Positions 34,132 to 41,368 of a stretch of DNA of 64,000 nucleotides are shown in pieces. The number at the start of each line of letters is the position of its first letter. The first letter of the stretch is position 1. This DNA is from Synergistaceae bacterium OttesenSCG-928-D05. GTDB taxonomy: Bacteria; Synergistota; Synergistia; Synergistales; Synergistaceae. The stretch lies in the NCBI GenBank assembly GCA_030266985.1, contig JAJDJB010000002.1, positions 1-64,000 of the forward strand, written 5' to 3'. Under the pieces are notes generated by a model. The model had not been told where the DNA came from and did not search any database. It saw only the letters and a program-made list of their open reading frames with translations. The translations under genes and the position numbers were made by a program.

Positions 34132-35388
34132 TTACAGCACCTCCCTGGGGTCGGTGATTTCGCCCTTCAGAGCGGAAGCGGCGACTGTGAGCGGGCTTGC
34201 GAGATAGATGAAGCTCTCTTTGTCGCCCATGCGTCCCTTAAAGTTTCTGTTCGCCGTGCTGATCGCGGCTTCGCCGGGGGCGAGAATGCCTTCATGGTTG
34301 CCCATGCAGGGACCGCAGCCCGGGTTGCAAATCACGCAGCCGGAATCGAGGAAAATGTCGATCAGGCCTTCCTTCATTGCCTGGCGGTATACTTTCCAGG
34401 ATGCGGGAATGACAACCGTGCGAATTGCGATTTTCTTGCCTTTCAACAGGCTCGCTGCTTCACGCAGGTCTTCGATACGGCCATTGGTGCAGCTTCCGAG
34501 GAACGCTTCGTGAATCGGCGTGCCTTTTACTTCTGCGACAGTCGCGTAGTTGTCGACCTTATGCGGTTTCGCCACGCCGGGGACAATGTCACCCAGATCA
34601 TAGTGATACTCCGCCGCGTAAACTGCATCGTCGTCCGCCCAAAGGGGCTCCCAGCGGTCGCATTTCGCATTGTCCTTGATCGCGTCGAGAACCTTCTGGT
34701 CCGGTTTGCAGACCGCGTTCTTCGCGCCAAATTCAATGCCCATGTTGCAAAGCGTCATACGCTCCGCAATGCTCATATTTTCGATGCCCTCGCCGTGGAA
34801 TTCGACGCTCATGTAGTCCGCGCCGTCCGCCTTGACGTCGCCGATGAACTTCAGGATGAAGTCCTTCGCTGTGACGCCCGGCTTGAATTTCCCGGTTACG
34901 ACAACCTTCATGCTCTCAGGAACCTTAAACCAGATGCTGCCCGTGGCCCACGCCGCTGCCATCTCGGAACGGCCGATGCCGGTCGAGAACGCGCCGTACG
35001 CGCCGTAGGTGCAGGTGTGGCTGTCGCTGCCGACCATGATGAGCCCCGGAAGCGCATAGCCTTCCTCACACATCTTCTGGTGGCAAACGCCGCCGTCGCT
35101 CATGACGTCGTAGAAATTCTTAATGCCCTGCTCCGCAGAGAATTCGCGAACTTCCTTGTGGTTGACGGCATGGTCGCTCGAAGGAGCGGGAATCGCGTGG
35201 TCGAGAATGAACACGATACGCTCGGGTTTCCACACGTTCTTTACACCAATTTTTTTGAACGTCCTGGCAATCGGCGCCGCGTTGTCGTGGCTCATGCACC
35301 AGTCCGGCTCTACCGTAACGACCTGGTTGGCGACGACGTCCTGGCCGGCTGCCCTGCCGAGTGCTTTTTCAGCAAACGTCTTTCCCAT
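34132..35388 (-). CDS. Aconitase/isopropylmalate dehydratase large subunit, copy A
   Basis: 4Fe-4S dehydratase of 418 residues of the LeuC/HacA type. Catalytic and cluster features are intact: VFILDHAIPAPSSDH with the Asp-His pair, GVCHQ, GSDSHTCTYGALG-like VGSDSHTCTYG, and cluster Cys in FLGSCTNGR and GCGPCMG, followed by STANRNFKGRMG. It forms a dehydratase with small subunit A. The start follows GGGGTGTAGAAG, 12 nt after small subunit B. Confidence 0.85.
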   Translation of the reverse strand: MGKTFAEKALGRAAGQDVVANQVVTVEPDWCMSHDNAAPIARTFKKIGVKNVWKPERIVFILDHAIPAPSSDHAVNHKEVREFSAEQGIKNFYDVMSDGGVCHQKMCEEGYALPGLIMVGSDSHTCTYGAYGAFSTGIGRSEMAAAWATGSIWFKVPESMKVVVTGKFKPGVTAKDFILKFIGDVKADGADYMSVEFHGEGIENMSIAERMTLCNMGIEFGAKNAVCKPDQKVLDAIKDNAKCDRWEPLWADDDAVYAAEYHYDLGDIVPGVAKPHKVDNYATVAEVKGTPIHEAFLGSCTNGRIEDLREAASLLKGKKIAIRTVVIPASWKVYRQAMKEGLIDIFLDSGCVICNPGCGPCMGNHEGILAPGEAAISTANRNFKGRMGDKESFIYLASPLTVAASALKGEITDPREVL

Positions 35389-35400
35389 CTTCTACACCCC

Positions 35401-35925
35401 TTATTTCTTCGCGGCTTGCTCTTTGAGGTACTCGATCAGACCGCCGGCGGACATAATATCTTTTTCAAGATCGCTGACCGCATCGCCGTGGAACTCTGCG
35501 CCTGTCGTCAGGTCTTTGATATTTCCGGTGTCAAGGCTGACTTCAAGCTCGTCGCCGTCTTTGATCTTCCCTGCTTTGATTGCATCCGAAATGCCCTTGA
35601 TGAAAAGGACCGGATATCCGTTATTGATCGCGTTGCGGTAGTAGATACGCGAGCAGGTTTCCGCCAGAACGACGGGGACTCCTGCGTACTCGATGCAATA
35701 GACCGCGTGCTCACGGCTTGAGCCGCAGCCGAAGTTCTTCCCTGCGACGACAAAGTCGCCCGGTTTTACTTCTTTCGCGAAATGCTCTTTGCCGGGGAAG
35801 TACTCAAACGCGTACTGCGGCATATTTTTCGGATCTGTCTCCGCAAGATATTTATTGTGGTAGATGAGGTCTGTGTCGACGTCGTCGCCAAAGACCCACG
35901 CTCTGCCTCTTAGGACTTCACTCAT
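35401..35925 (-). CDS. Aconitase/isopropylmalate dehydratase small subunit, copy B
   Basis: Second swivel-domain subunit, 174 residues. It has [23 protein letters not shown] and [12 protein letters not shown], then [11 protein letters not shown]. The specificity loop KYLAE differs from the KYTYT of copy A, so the two dehydratases very likely act on different substrates. It lies 18 nt downstream of large subunit B with AGGGAGG as ribosome binding site. Confidence 0.82.
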   Translation of the reverse strand: MSEVLRGRAWVFGDDVDTDLIYHNKYLAETDPKNMPQYAFEYFPGKEHFAKEVKPGDFVVAGKNFGCGSSREHAVYCIEYAGVPVVLAETCSRIYYRNAINNGYPVLFIKGISDAIKAGKIKDGDELEVSLDTGNIKDLTTGAEFHGDAVSDLEKDIMSAGGLIEYLKEQAAKK

Positions 35926-35943
35926 CGTTTTTTCCTCCCTCGC

Positions 35944-37224
35944 TTAACCCAGAATATCTCTGGGGTCCGTGATAACGCCTTTGACCGCTGTTGCCATCGC
36001 GGACATCGGGCTCATGAGGTAAGTGTGGCTGCCTTTACCGACCTTGCCGATAAAGTTGCGGTTCGTCGTCGAGCATCCTACGTCTCCGCTCGGAAGCACA
36101 CCGTAGTGCTCCGCCGTGCAAAGGGAGCAGGTCGGGTTCGTGAACACGACGCCGGCTTCGAGGAACTTCTCGACCATACCCGCTTTTGTCGCCTGAATTT
36201 GTACTTCACGCGTGCTCGGCGTGATGATCACGCGAACGTTCGGATTGACCTTACAGCCAGCGGCCTTAAACACTTCGAACGCTGCTTCGATGTCTTCGAA
36301 ACGGCCGTTGGAGCAGGAGCCGATGTGAATCTGGTCTACGTACGTACCCGCGATTTCGCGAACCGGTTTGACGTTATCCGGCGCATCCGGGCAGGAAGCG
36401 AGCGGCTCGAGGTTCGTGACATCGTACTTGAGAACCGTAATGTACTCCGCATCCGGATCCGCCGCAAATTCCTTCGCGCGCTCCGCAACGACCGGGCCCG
36501 CACGCTCGACCATCCACTTAAGAACTTCGCCGTTCGGCATAATAAGAGGAACCTTACCGCTCATTTCCGTAACCATCGAGCAAAGCGTGATGCGCTCCGC
36601 AAGCGTCGCGTTCTCGATTGTCTCGCCCGTGAACTCGACCGCAAGGAAGTCCATGCCGCCCGCGCCGAGGTCGCCGACGATTTTGGTGAGAAGGTCGCGC
36701 ATTGTAACGCCCTTCTGGAATTTCCCCGTCACTTCTATTTTCATCGTCTCGGGGACGCGGAACCAGTTTGTGCCGTTGATCCACGACGCGGCGATGTCGG
36801 AGTTGCCGACGCCCGTCGCAAACGAACCGACCGCACCCAAAAGGTTCATGTGGCTGTCCGTTCCGAGGACGACGTCACCCGGTTTGATCATGCCGGCTTC
36901 GAGCATAACGTGCTGGCCGATGCCGTGGTTGATGTCAAATACGCGTTTGATGCCCTGGCGCTTCGCGAAGTCGCGGATGATCTTCTGGTTGACCGCAACT
37001 TTCTCCGAGTGCGCCGGCGCCTGAAGGTCGAATGTGAACGCGATCTTATCGGGATCCCAAACCTTCGCTTCCATTCCCATCTCTTTTTCGAACTGCAGCA
37101 CGCAGTTCGCGCCGCCAAAGTCGCGAGCGGTCGACCAGTCTATGTTGCACCAGACGCGATCTCCGACTTTAACAGGCTTGCCCGACGCACGTTCCATGAT
37201 CTTGACGATAGATGTCTTGCCCAT
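35944..37224 (-). CDS. Aconitase-superfamily large subunit, copy B (divergent active site)
   Basis: LeuC-like 4Fe-4S subunit of 426 residues. Cluster Cys are in HIGSCSNGR and NPTCSLCTAEH, and TDSHMNLLGAVG keeps the Asp-Ser-His motif. Two differences stand out. The Asp-His pair normally in DHxxP reads FDLQAP, so the His is lost. The GxxHQ block reads GIGQHV, with the His shifted. This suggests altered chemistry or substrate rather than a decayed gene, since the frame and the other motifs are intact. The start follows GGAGGAGG, just after the HD gene. Confidence 0.8.
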   Translation of the reverse strand: MGKTSIVKIMERASGKPVKVGDRVWCNIDWSTARDFGGANCVLQFEKEMGMEAKVWDPDKIAFTFDLQAPAHSEKVAVNQKIIRDFAKRQGIKRVFDINHGIGQHVMLEAGMIKPGDVVLGTDSHMNLLGAVGSFATGVGNSDIAASWINGTNWFRVPETMKIEVTGKFQKGVTMRDLLTKIVGDLGAGGMDFLAVEFTGETIENATLAERITLCSMVTEMSGKVPLIMPNGEVLKWMVERAGPVVAERAKEFAADPDAEYITVLKYDVTNLEPLASCPDAPDNVKPVREIAGTYVDQIHIGSCSNGRFEDIEAAFEVFKAAGCKVNPNVRVIITPSTREVQIQATKAGMVEKFLEAGVVFTNPTCSLCTAEHYGVLPSGDVGCSTTNRNFIGKVGKGSHTYLMSPMSAMATAVKGVITDPRDILG

Positions 37225-37253
37225 GTCGTTCCTCCTCCGTTTTTCAGAAAAAT

Positions 37254-37814
37254 TTATTTCATCCCAAGGAATGACTTCACGCTCTCAAAGTTCATGAAGT
37301 CCGCTTTATTAACCATAACGCCCTCCGGGCTGCGAAGTGCGCTGTCGCCTTCGTGGGCGTGGTTTGCAATGATGTGTCCGATCTCGTCGGGGCAGCCGTT
37401 GCGCAGTGCAATGACCGTACCAGAGAACGGGTGGCGCAGGTTTTTGCCGTTACGGGATTTGACCGTCTCGCCCGCGGCGTTCTTCTCATATTCAACGAGC
37501 TTGCCGACGTCGTGAAGGAGCGCGCCCGCTACGAGCAGATCGTTGTCCATCATGAACTTCGGATCTTTCACCGCGTAGACGTCGTTGAAAATATCCATCG
37601 ACTTTTTCGCCATCTGCGTTACGCCGCGCACGTGGTCGAGATAAGAGAAGGGACAATTCGGGATAAGAAGCGTGAACGGAATTTTGTCCATATCGTCGGG
37701 ATCCCAGCCACCCTGCGTAAGCGCGTCCACATAAGACGCAACAACCTTGTCCTGCATCTCTTTGCTCTTGATCCACTCGATTTCCGGGAACAGCTCTCTG
37801 ATTCTTTTCTCCAT
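37254..37814 (-). CDS. HD-domain phosphohydrolase-like protein
   Basis: Cytoplasmic protein of 186 residues with a full HD metal site: His in YLDHVRG, the HD dyad in GALLHDVGK, and His residues in IIANHAHEGD. HD proteins hydrolyse phosphoesters or nucleotides, but this family member is not one I can name. It is the first gene of the dehydratase operon, immediately after the GntR operator, which suggests a role tied to that pathway. ATG 37814 is chosen for AAGGAGG 8 nt upstream; an in-frame start at 37841 has no ribosome binding site. Confidence 0.75.
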   Translation of the reverse strand: MEKRIRELFPEIEWIKSKEMQDKVVASYVDALTQGGWDPDDMDKIPFTLLIPNCPFSYLDHVRGVTQMAKKSMDIFNDVYAVKDPKFMMDNDLLVAGALLHDVGKLVEYEKNAAGETVKSRNGKNLRHPFSGTVIALRNGCPDEIGHIIANHAHEGDSALRSPEGVMVNKADFMNFESVKSFLGMK

Positions 37815-37868
37815 TATTTTTTCCTCCTTCGCGTAGTACATGCTGTGTTATTATTTATCGTTTTCTCA

Positions 37869-37885
37869 AACTGGTCGGACCAGTT
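37869..37885. promoter_or_regulatory. FadR-type operator upstream of the HD/dehydratase operon
   Basis: The 17-bp perfect palindrome AACTGGTCGGACCAGTT has the TGG-N5-CCA geometry known for FadR-subfamily GntR proteins. It overlaps the stop codon of the upstream regulator gene and lies 55 nt before the HD start. A second, weaker TGG-N5-CCA site precedes the regulator gene itself. Confidence 0.75.
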
Positions 37886-38591
37886 ATTGACTATCTCCGC
37901 GCGCCGCGATTCCGCGGTGCAGCGTCCTGTAAATGCGGTCGATATGCTTTGCCGCCATGTCGCGCGCCAATTCTACGTTGTGGTCCAGAATGGCTTCGTA
38001 CATCGCCTTATGCTCCTGCAAAAACGCGTCCTTATCGTCCAGCAGGTTATAAATTTTGTCGTGCGTTGCAAGGATCAGGTCGAAATTCATGCGAGTGATA
38101 TTTACGAAAACGAAATTATGCGTCGCCTCCGCAAGTACCAGGTGGAAATCGAAATCCACCTGTGCGCGAAGCGCCGGGGAATCGAGTTTGCGCTCTGTGT
38201 CGGTAATGACGCGCAGCATGCGGGTAAGGTCGGAAGGCGTCGCCTTCATCGCGCTCTCGGCTGCGATTGCCGGGTCTAACACGCGGCGCGCTTCCATCAG
38301 CTCCAAAACAGCGGAGTCCTCAAGCTGGATATCGCCTTCGGCATCCGAGCCCGCCCTGGGAAGGCGAACAAAACGGCCTTTGCCGGGGATCGATTCGATC
38401 AGACCAAGAAGCTCCATCACGCGGAAACCCTCGCGCAGCGAACTGCGGCTCACGCCGAATTCCTTCATCAGTTGACGCTCAGAGGGAAGGGGATCGCCCG
38501 GTAACAGCTCCCCTAGCGCAATCGATTCCTTGAGTTTTTCGACTACTTTTTCATATATCCGCGTGCCGCGGGAGATATGATTCTCAGTCAT
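37884..38591 (-). CDS. FadR-subfamily GntR regulator of the dehydratase operon
   Basis: Regulator of 235 residues. The winged helix (about 10-75) has LLPGDPLPSERQLMKEFGVS and RSSLREGFRVMELLGLI, and the FCD ligand domain (about 95-225) includes DFDFHLVLAEATHN and AAKHIDRIYRTLHRG. The start follows AAAGGAG. It lies directly upstream of the HD/LeuCD-like operon on the same strand. Matching operator sites in front of itself and in front of the operon argue for autoregulation plus control of the pathway. The ligand is probably a pathway carboxylate. Confidence 0.88.
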   Translation of the reverse strand: MTENHISRGTRIYEKVVEKLKESIALGELLPGDPLPSERQLMKEFGVSRSSLREGFRVMELLGLIESIPGKGRFVRLPRAGSDAEGDIQLEDSAVLELMEARRVLDPAIAAESAMKATPSDLTRMLRVITDTERKLDSPALRAQVDFDFHLVLAEATHNFVFVNITRMNFDLILATHDKIYNLLDDKDAFLQEHKAMYEAILDHNVELARDMAAKHIDRIYRTLHRGIAARGDSQ

Positions 38592-38607
38592 GTGAAAAAA
38601 CTCCTTT

Positions 38608-38655
38608 CTTGGTCCGCCCAGTATACCTTATACTCCTTTTTTCGACGAAACGCAA
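38608..38655 (-). promoter_or_regulatory. Promoter and second FadR-type operator of the regulator gene
   Basis: On the minus strand TTGCGT (38655-38650) and TATAAG (38632-38627) are spaced by 17 nt. Immediately downstream CTGGGCGGACCAAG (38621-38608) is a degenerate copy of the operator at 37869, with the same TGG-N5-CCA core. The remaining AT-rich DNA to 38886 holds nothing I recognise. Confidence 0.6.
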
Positions 38656-38885
38656 GTACCTTTTATATGTTCGAAATTATCAGAAAATTTAAAACCGGCG
38701 TCCTTGATCACCGATTTTGATTTTCCAAAACATTAAATAAGACAAGCAATAGCAAGGATCAAACTAGAAATTTTAAAAAATTCCGAGCAATATTTTCGGA
38801 GATATTTCTAATAACTACATTTTTCACAAATGGTATTATTTTTACGGAAGTTTTAAGAGCCAAAACGACAACACCCGATTTGCCA

Positions 38886-38920
38886 ATAAAAAAACGGGGC
38901 TGCGCGCTTGCGCAACCCCG
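38886..38920 (-). terminator. Terminator of iadA
   Basis: CGGGGTTGCGC and GCGCAGCCCCG (minus strand) form a near-perfect 11-bp stem followed by seven T. Confidence 0.85.
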
Positions 38921-38950
38921 CCGCCGTCATATTAACGATCCGTAATGCCG

Positions 38951-40123
38951 CTAGTCTTCGAACGTTCCTTTCACAAGCACACGTCCGTTTTCCATCATTT
39001 TCCGACCGCGTGAAAAAACAAACTGCACATCCAGTTTCTCATCCAAAAGCACGATGTCCGCGTCAAATCCTTCCTTTATATATCCCTTGCGCGGCAGTTT
39101 GAAATGGTCGGCGGAGGTCGTAGAAACAACGCGGACCGCATCTTCGATCAACACTTTTTCCTGCACAATTGCATCCTTAAATTCCCCCGCTATCGAAGTC
39201 ACGCGCCCGATCGTCATCCCGGCAAAGTTTCCCTTTGCATCGAACACAGGCATTGAGCCCTGCCCGTCGGAGCTAAAGGAAATCCGAGACGCTGGCACGC
39301 CGTCTTCGAGCAAAATTTTTAGCGCCTTGCTACACTTAACTTCTCCTTCGTCCAAAAACTGCTGCGTCGTGCTCGTTGTAAAATCGACATACCCGCCGAT
39401 TTTCGCAAATTCGCGCGCCTGCTCGAAAAGATCGGGGTTGCGGTTCATATGAGTTGGGACAAATTGTGAAATCGGCACCTCCGTCTCCGTGCCCGCGCGG
39501 AACAGATATTCTATGCCGCCCGGTCCATCACCCAAATGTACGTTCACCAGTCCGCTCTTCCCCGCAAGCATCCCTCCAACCCTCGCCGCCGCCGCGACAT
39601 ACATAAACTCTTCGAAAGTCGGGTTCGATGACCTGTGATCCGAAAGCGCAATCTCGCCAACGCCAATGACCTTGTCGATCAGCACGATATCTTCGCGGAT
39701 ACCGCCGCACAGCGATTTGACCGGCAACTGATACGAACCGGTCAAACACCAGGCGCTTACACCCTCCGCAATAAGACCGTTCGTTTTCGCAACAAGCGCT
39801 TCCATACTTCGCGAAACGTCGTCCGTGCCGCGCACGCCGATCACCGTCGTCACGCCGCCCTTTACCATATCGGAAAGCAGCAGCTCCGGCGTGCGCATAT
39901 GCGGGCCGCCCTCGCTTCCTCCGCCGGTAACATGCACATGATTGTCGATGATGCCGGGCATGAGCATCATACCCTTTGCGTCGACCGCCTTAAGCCCTGG
40001 CAGGTTTTTTTCAGCAGGAAAATCATCCCCCACCCATGCAATTCGCTCCCCGCAAACCAAAACCGATTTTTTCCCAAGATGTTCCGGAGCATATACATCC
40101 GCGTTCTTTATCAAAGTAAACAT
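38951..40123 (-). CDS. iadA: Isoaspartyl dipeptidase (beta-aspartyl peptidase)
   Basis: Amidohydrolase-superfamily peptidase of 390 residues that cleaves beta-aspartyl dipeptides from damaged proteins. Conserved parts are MLMPGIIDNHVHVTGGGSEG (HxH), VTTVIGVRGTDD, the GEIALSDHRSS segment, NVHLGDGPGG with a metal His, PTHMNRNPDLF and SSDGQGSMP with the catalytic Asp. The length equals that of the E. coli enzyme. The start follows GGGAGGAG. It is monocistronic. Confidence 0.92.
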   Translation of the reverse strand: MFTLIKNADVYAPEHLGKKSVLVCGERIAWVGDDFPAEKNLPGLKAVDAKGMMLMPGIIDNHVHVTGGGSEGGPHMRTPELLLSDMVKGGVTTVIGVRGTDDVSRSMEALVAKTNGLIAEGVSAWCLTGSYQLPVKSLCGGIREDIVLIDKVIGVGEIALSDHRSSNPTFEEFMYVAAAARVGGMLAGKSGLVNVHLGDGPGGIEYLFRAGTETEVPISQFVPTHMNRNPDLFEQAREFAKIGGYVDFTTSTTQQFLDEGEVKCSKALKILLEDGVPASRISFSSDGQGSMPVFDAKGNFAGMTIGRVTSIAGEFKDAIVQEKVLIEDAVRVVSTTSADHFKLPRKGYIKEGFDADIVLLDEKLDVQFVFSRGRKMMENGRVLVKGTFED

Positions 40124-40257
40124 ATTTTCTCCTCCCGAAGCCGCCGGATTTTTCGCCGTAATTTTTTTCCCTCTGAATTTTGAGCACGTTTATGCTTCAT
40201 ATCTACAGGCATAATACTGTCCTTATGCGCAAACCGTCAAGAATCCCAATGCGCACA

Positions 40258-40286
40258 AAAAAAACGGGGCCTTTCGCCTCGTTTTC
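40258..40286 (-). terminator. Probable terminator downstream of the MarR gene and small ORF
   Basis: On the minus strand AACGAGGC and GGCCCCGTT form a short stem with one mismatch and a GAAA loop, followed by eight T. Confidence 0.55.
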
Positions 40287-40323
40287 AATAAGTTGTATTT
40301 TAGTCTGTCATTAAATCGACTTT

Positions 40324-40392
40324 TTAGGTCGCACAAAAAATCGTCGCCAATAAAGCGAGGCTGTGGGTGACGATTAGTAAGATCGAAAACAT
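40324..40392 (-). CDS. Putative 22-residue hydrophobic membrane peptide
   Basis: A 23-codon ORF has a perfect AAGGAGG (40405-40399) exactly 6 nt before its ATG. The product begins MFSILLIVTH and ends ATIFCAT, and is hydrophobic enough for one membrane helix. It lies 75 nt downstream of the marR stop on the same strand. It resembles the many single-helix small proteins that modulate membrane complexes or act as toxins, but I cannot assign it to a family. Support is only the ribosome binding site, the composition and the position before a terminator. Confidence 0.45.
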   Translation of the reverse strand: MFSILLIVTHSLALLATIFCAT

Positions 40393-40467
40393 CGCAGACC
40401 TCCTTCCTTTCGTGCAAAAGGGAAAAGGAACTCCCTTTCGCACGATTTTTTGTTTGCTCACCTTGCG

Positions 40468-41094
40468 TCAGCGAAAGTCGCCGCCGAAACCGCGCCCGCC
40501 GAAACCAAACATCCTCGGGCGTCCTTGTCCGCGATGTTCCGGGCCGTGCCCACGCCCGTGTCCGCAGTGTTCACGGTCGTGTCCGTGAAATTCGTGGGGC
40601 GTTCCGCAGCGGCCGTGCGGCGCACCAAAGCGGTCGTCTGTCTGCATCTGCGCTTCCCTTTCTTTCCAGGAAACGATTAATTTTTCCAGCAAGCCCGAAA
40701 GTGTTTCGCGTTCTGCTTCGTTGAGCGGCGCAAAAATCCCATCGAGTCTTTCACCCATTGAGTCCGCGAACTGCTGCGCAATTTCGCGTCCTTTATCCGT
40801 CAGGAAAACGTTCGACACGCGCTTATCCTCCTCGTTGACGCTTTTTGTTACATAACCGGCGCTTTCCAGTTTCGCGACAAGTTCACTCTCGGAAGAAGGC
40901 CGAATGTCGAGCGCTTCGACGATATCTTTATGGGACATTCCGTCCCGTTCTAATAGAAGAACAAGTAAGCGTCCCTGCCCCCGTTCCGGGAGATTTTCTT
41001 TTCGCTCGCGAACGTCGCAGTGCCCGCGGCGGTGCATGAGGATTGTGCATTGGTGCAGTTGTGTCAATAGTTTTTCGTTAATCTCACGGTTCAT
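40468..41094 (-). CDS. MarR-family regulator with His/Gly-rich tail
   Basis: Regulator of 208 residues. The winged-helix core (about 1-150) includes QGRLLVLLLERDGMSHKDIV, the recognition helix RPSSESELVAKLESAGYV and the wing EEDKRVSNVFLTDKG. A C-terminal extension (about 165-208) is rich in His, Gly and Arg with HGHDREHCGHGRGHGPEH, absent from ordinary MarR proteins and suggestive of metal or nucleic-acid binding. The start follows AAAGGGG. A perfect palindrome next to its promoter suggests autorepression. Confidence 0.85.
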   Translation of the reverse strand: MNREINEKLLTQLHQCTILMHRRGHCDVRERKENLPERGQGRLLVLLLERDGMSHKDIVEALDIRPSSESELVAKLESAGYVTKSVNEEDKRVSNVFLTDKGREIAQQFADSMGERLDGIFAPLNEAERETLSGLLEKLIVSWKEREAQMQTDDRFGAPHGRCGTPHEFHGHDREHCGHGRGHGPEHRGQGRPRMFGFGGRGFGGDFR

Positions 41095-41124
41095 TTTATC
41101 GAACCCCTTTCGTTTTAATTTTAT

Positions 41125-41175
41125 TTAGGCGCCTAAGTATTAATCATATTGTACGGCGAATTTAATATTTGTCAA
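41125..41175 (-). promoter_or_regulatory. Promoter and MarR-type operator
   Basis: On the minus strand TTGACA (41175-41170) and TACAAT (41153-41148) have 16-nt spacing. Immediately downstream lies the perfect 12-bp palindrome TTAGGCGCCTAA (41125-41136), a form typical of MarR-family operators. Confidence 0.7.
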
Positions 41176-41235
41176 TAGCTTCGGTGCCGAAATATTTTTA
41201 AATCCTAAATTTCTCGAATCCAACAAAATAAAAGC

Positions 41236-41300
41236 GCAACATGGTTGCATAAAAAAGAGAGTTCTCTTATAATTATCTCTGCGATGAAACTTAGTTGCAT
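41236..41300 (+). promoter_or_regulatory. modABC promoter with GTTGC repeats
   Basis: TTGCAT (41245-41250) and TATAAT (41268-41273) have 17-nt spacing. The inverted repeat GCAAC-ATG-GTTGC (41236-41248) overlaps the -35, and the direct copy GTTGCAT recurs at 41294-41300, about 50 nt on. This could bind a molybdate-sensing repressor; it does not match the ModE box I know. Confidence 0.6.
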
Positions 41301-41368
41301 CAAAGGCGCAGTCGCATCATTTCTTATATTCAAAAGGAAGCGCGCTTCCGGAAAAGAGGAGACCTCAT

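Noticed and set aside
34072-35721. 549-codon open frame on the plus strand opposite the LeuCD-like genes
   Set aside because: It is a mirror of two well-supported minus-strand genes with full family motifs; its product shows no domain and no ribosome binding site of its own.
36025-37515. 496-codon plus-strand open frame
   Set aside because: It is antisense to large subunit B and the HD gene; composition is Arg/His-rich, as expected of a shadow frame.
29374-38591. Nicotinate-fermentation dimethylmalate branch
   Set aside because: The LeuCD-like pairs recall DmdAB, but no methyleneglutarate mutase, methylitaconate isomerase or dimethylmalate lyase is present; citrate lyase and a dehydrogenase are the neighbours instead.
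38630-38886. Hidden gene in the AT-rich gap upstream of the FadR-type regulator
   Set aside because: No open frame with a ribosome binding site was seen; the sequence is low-complexity and carries only the promoter and operator at its left end.
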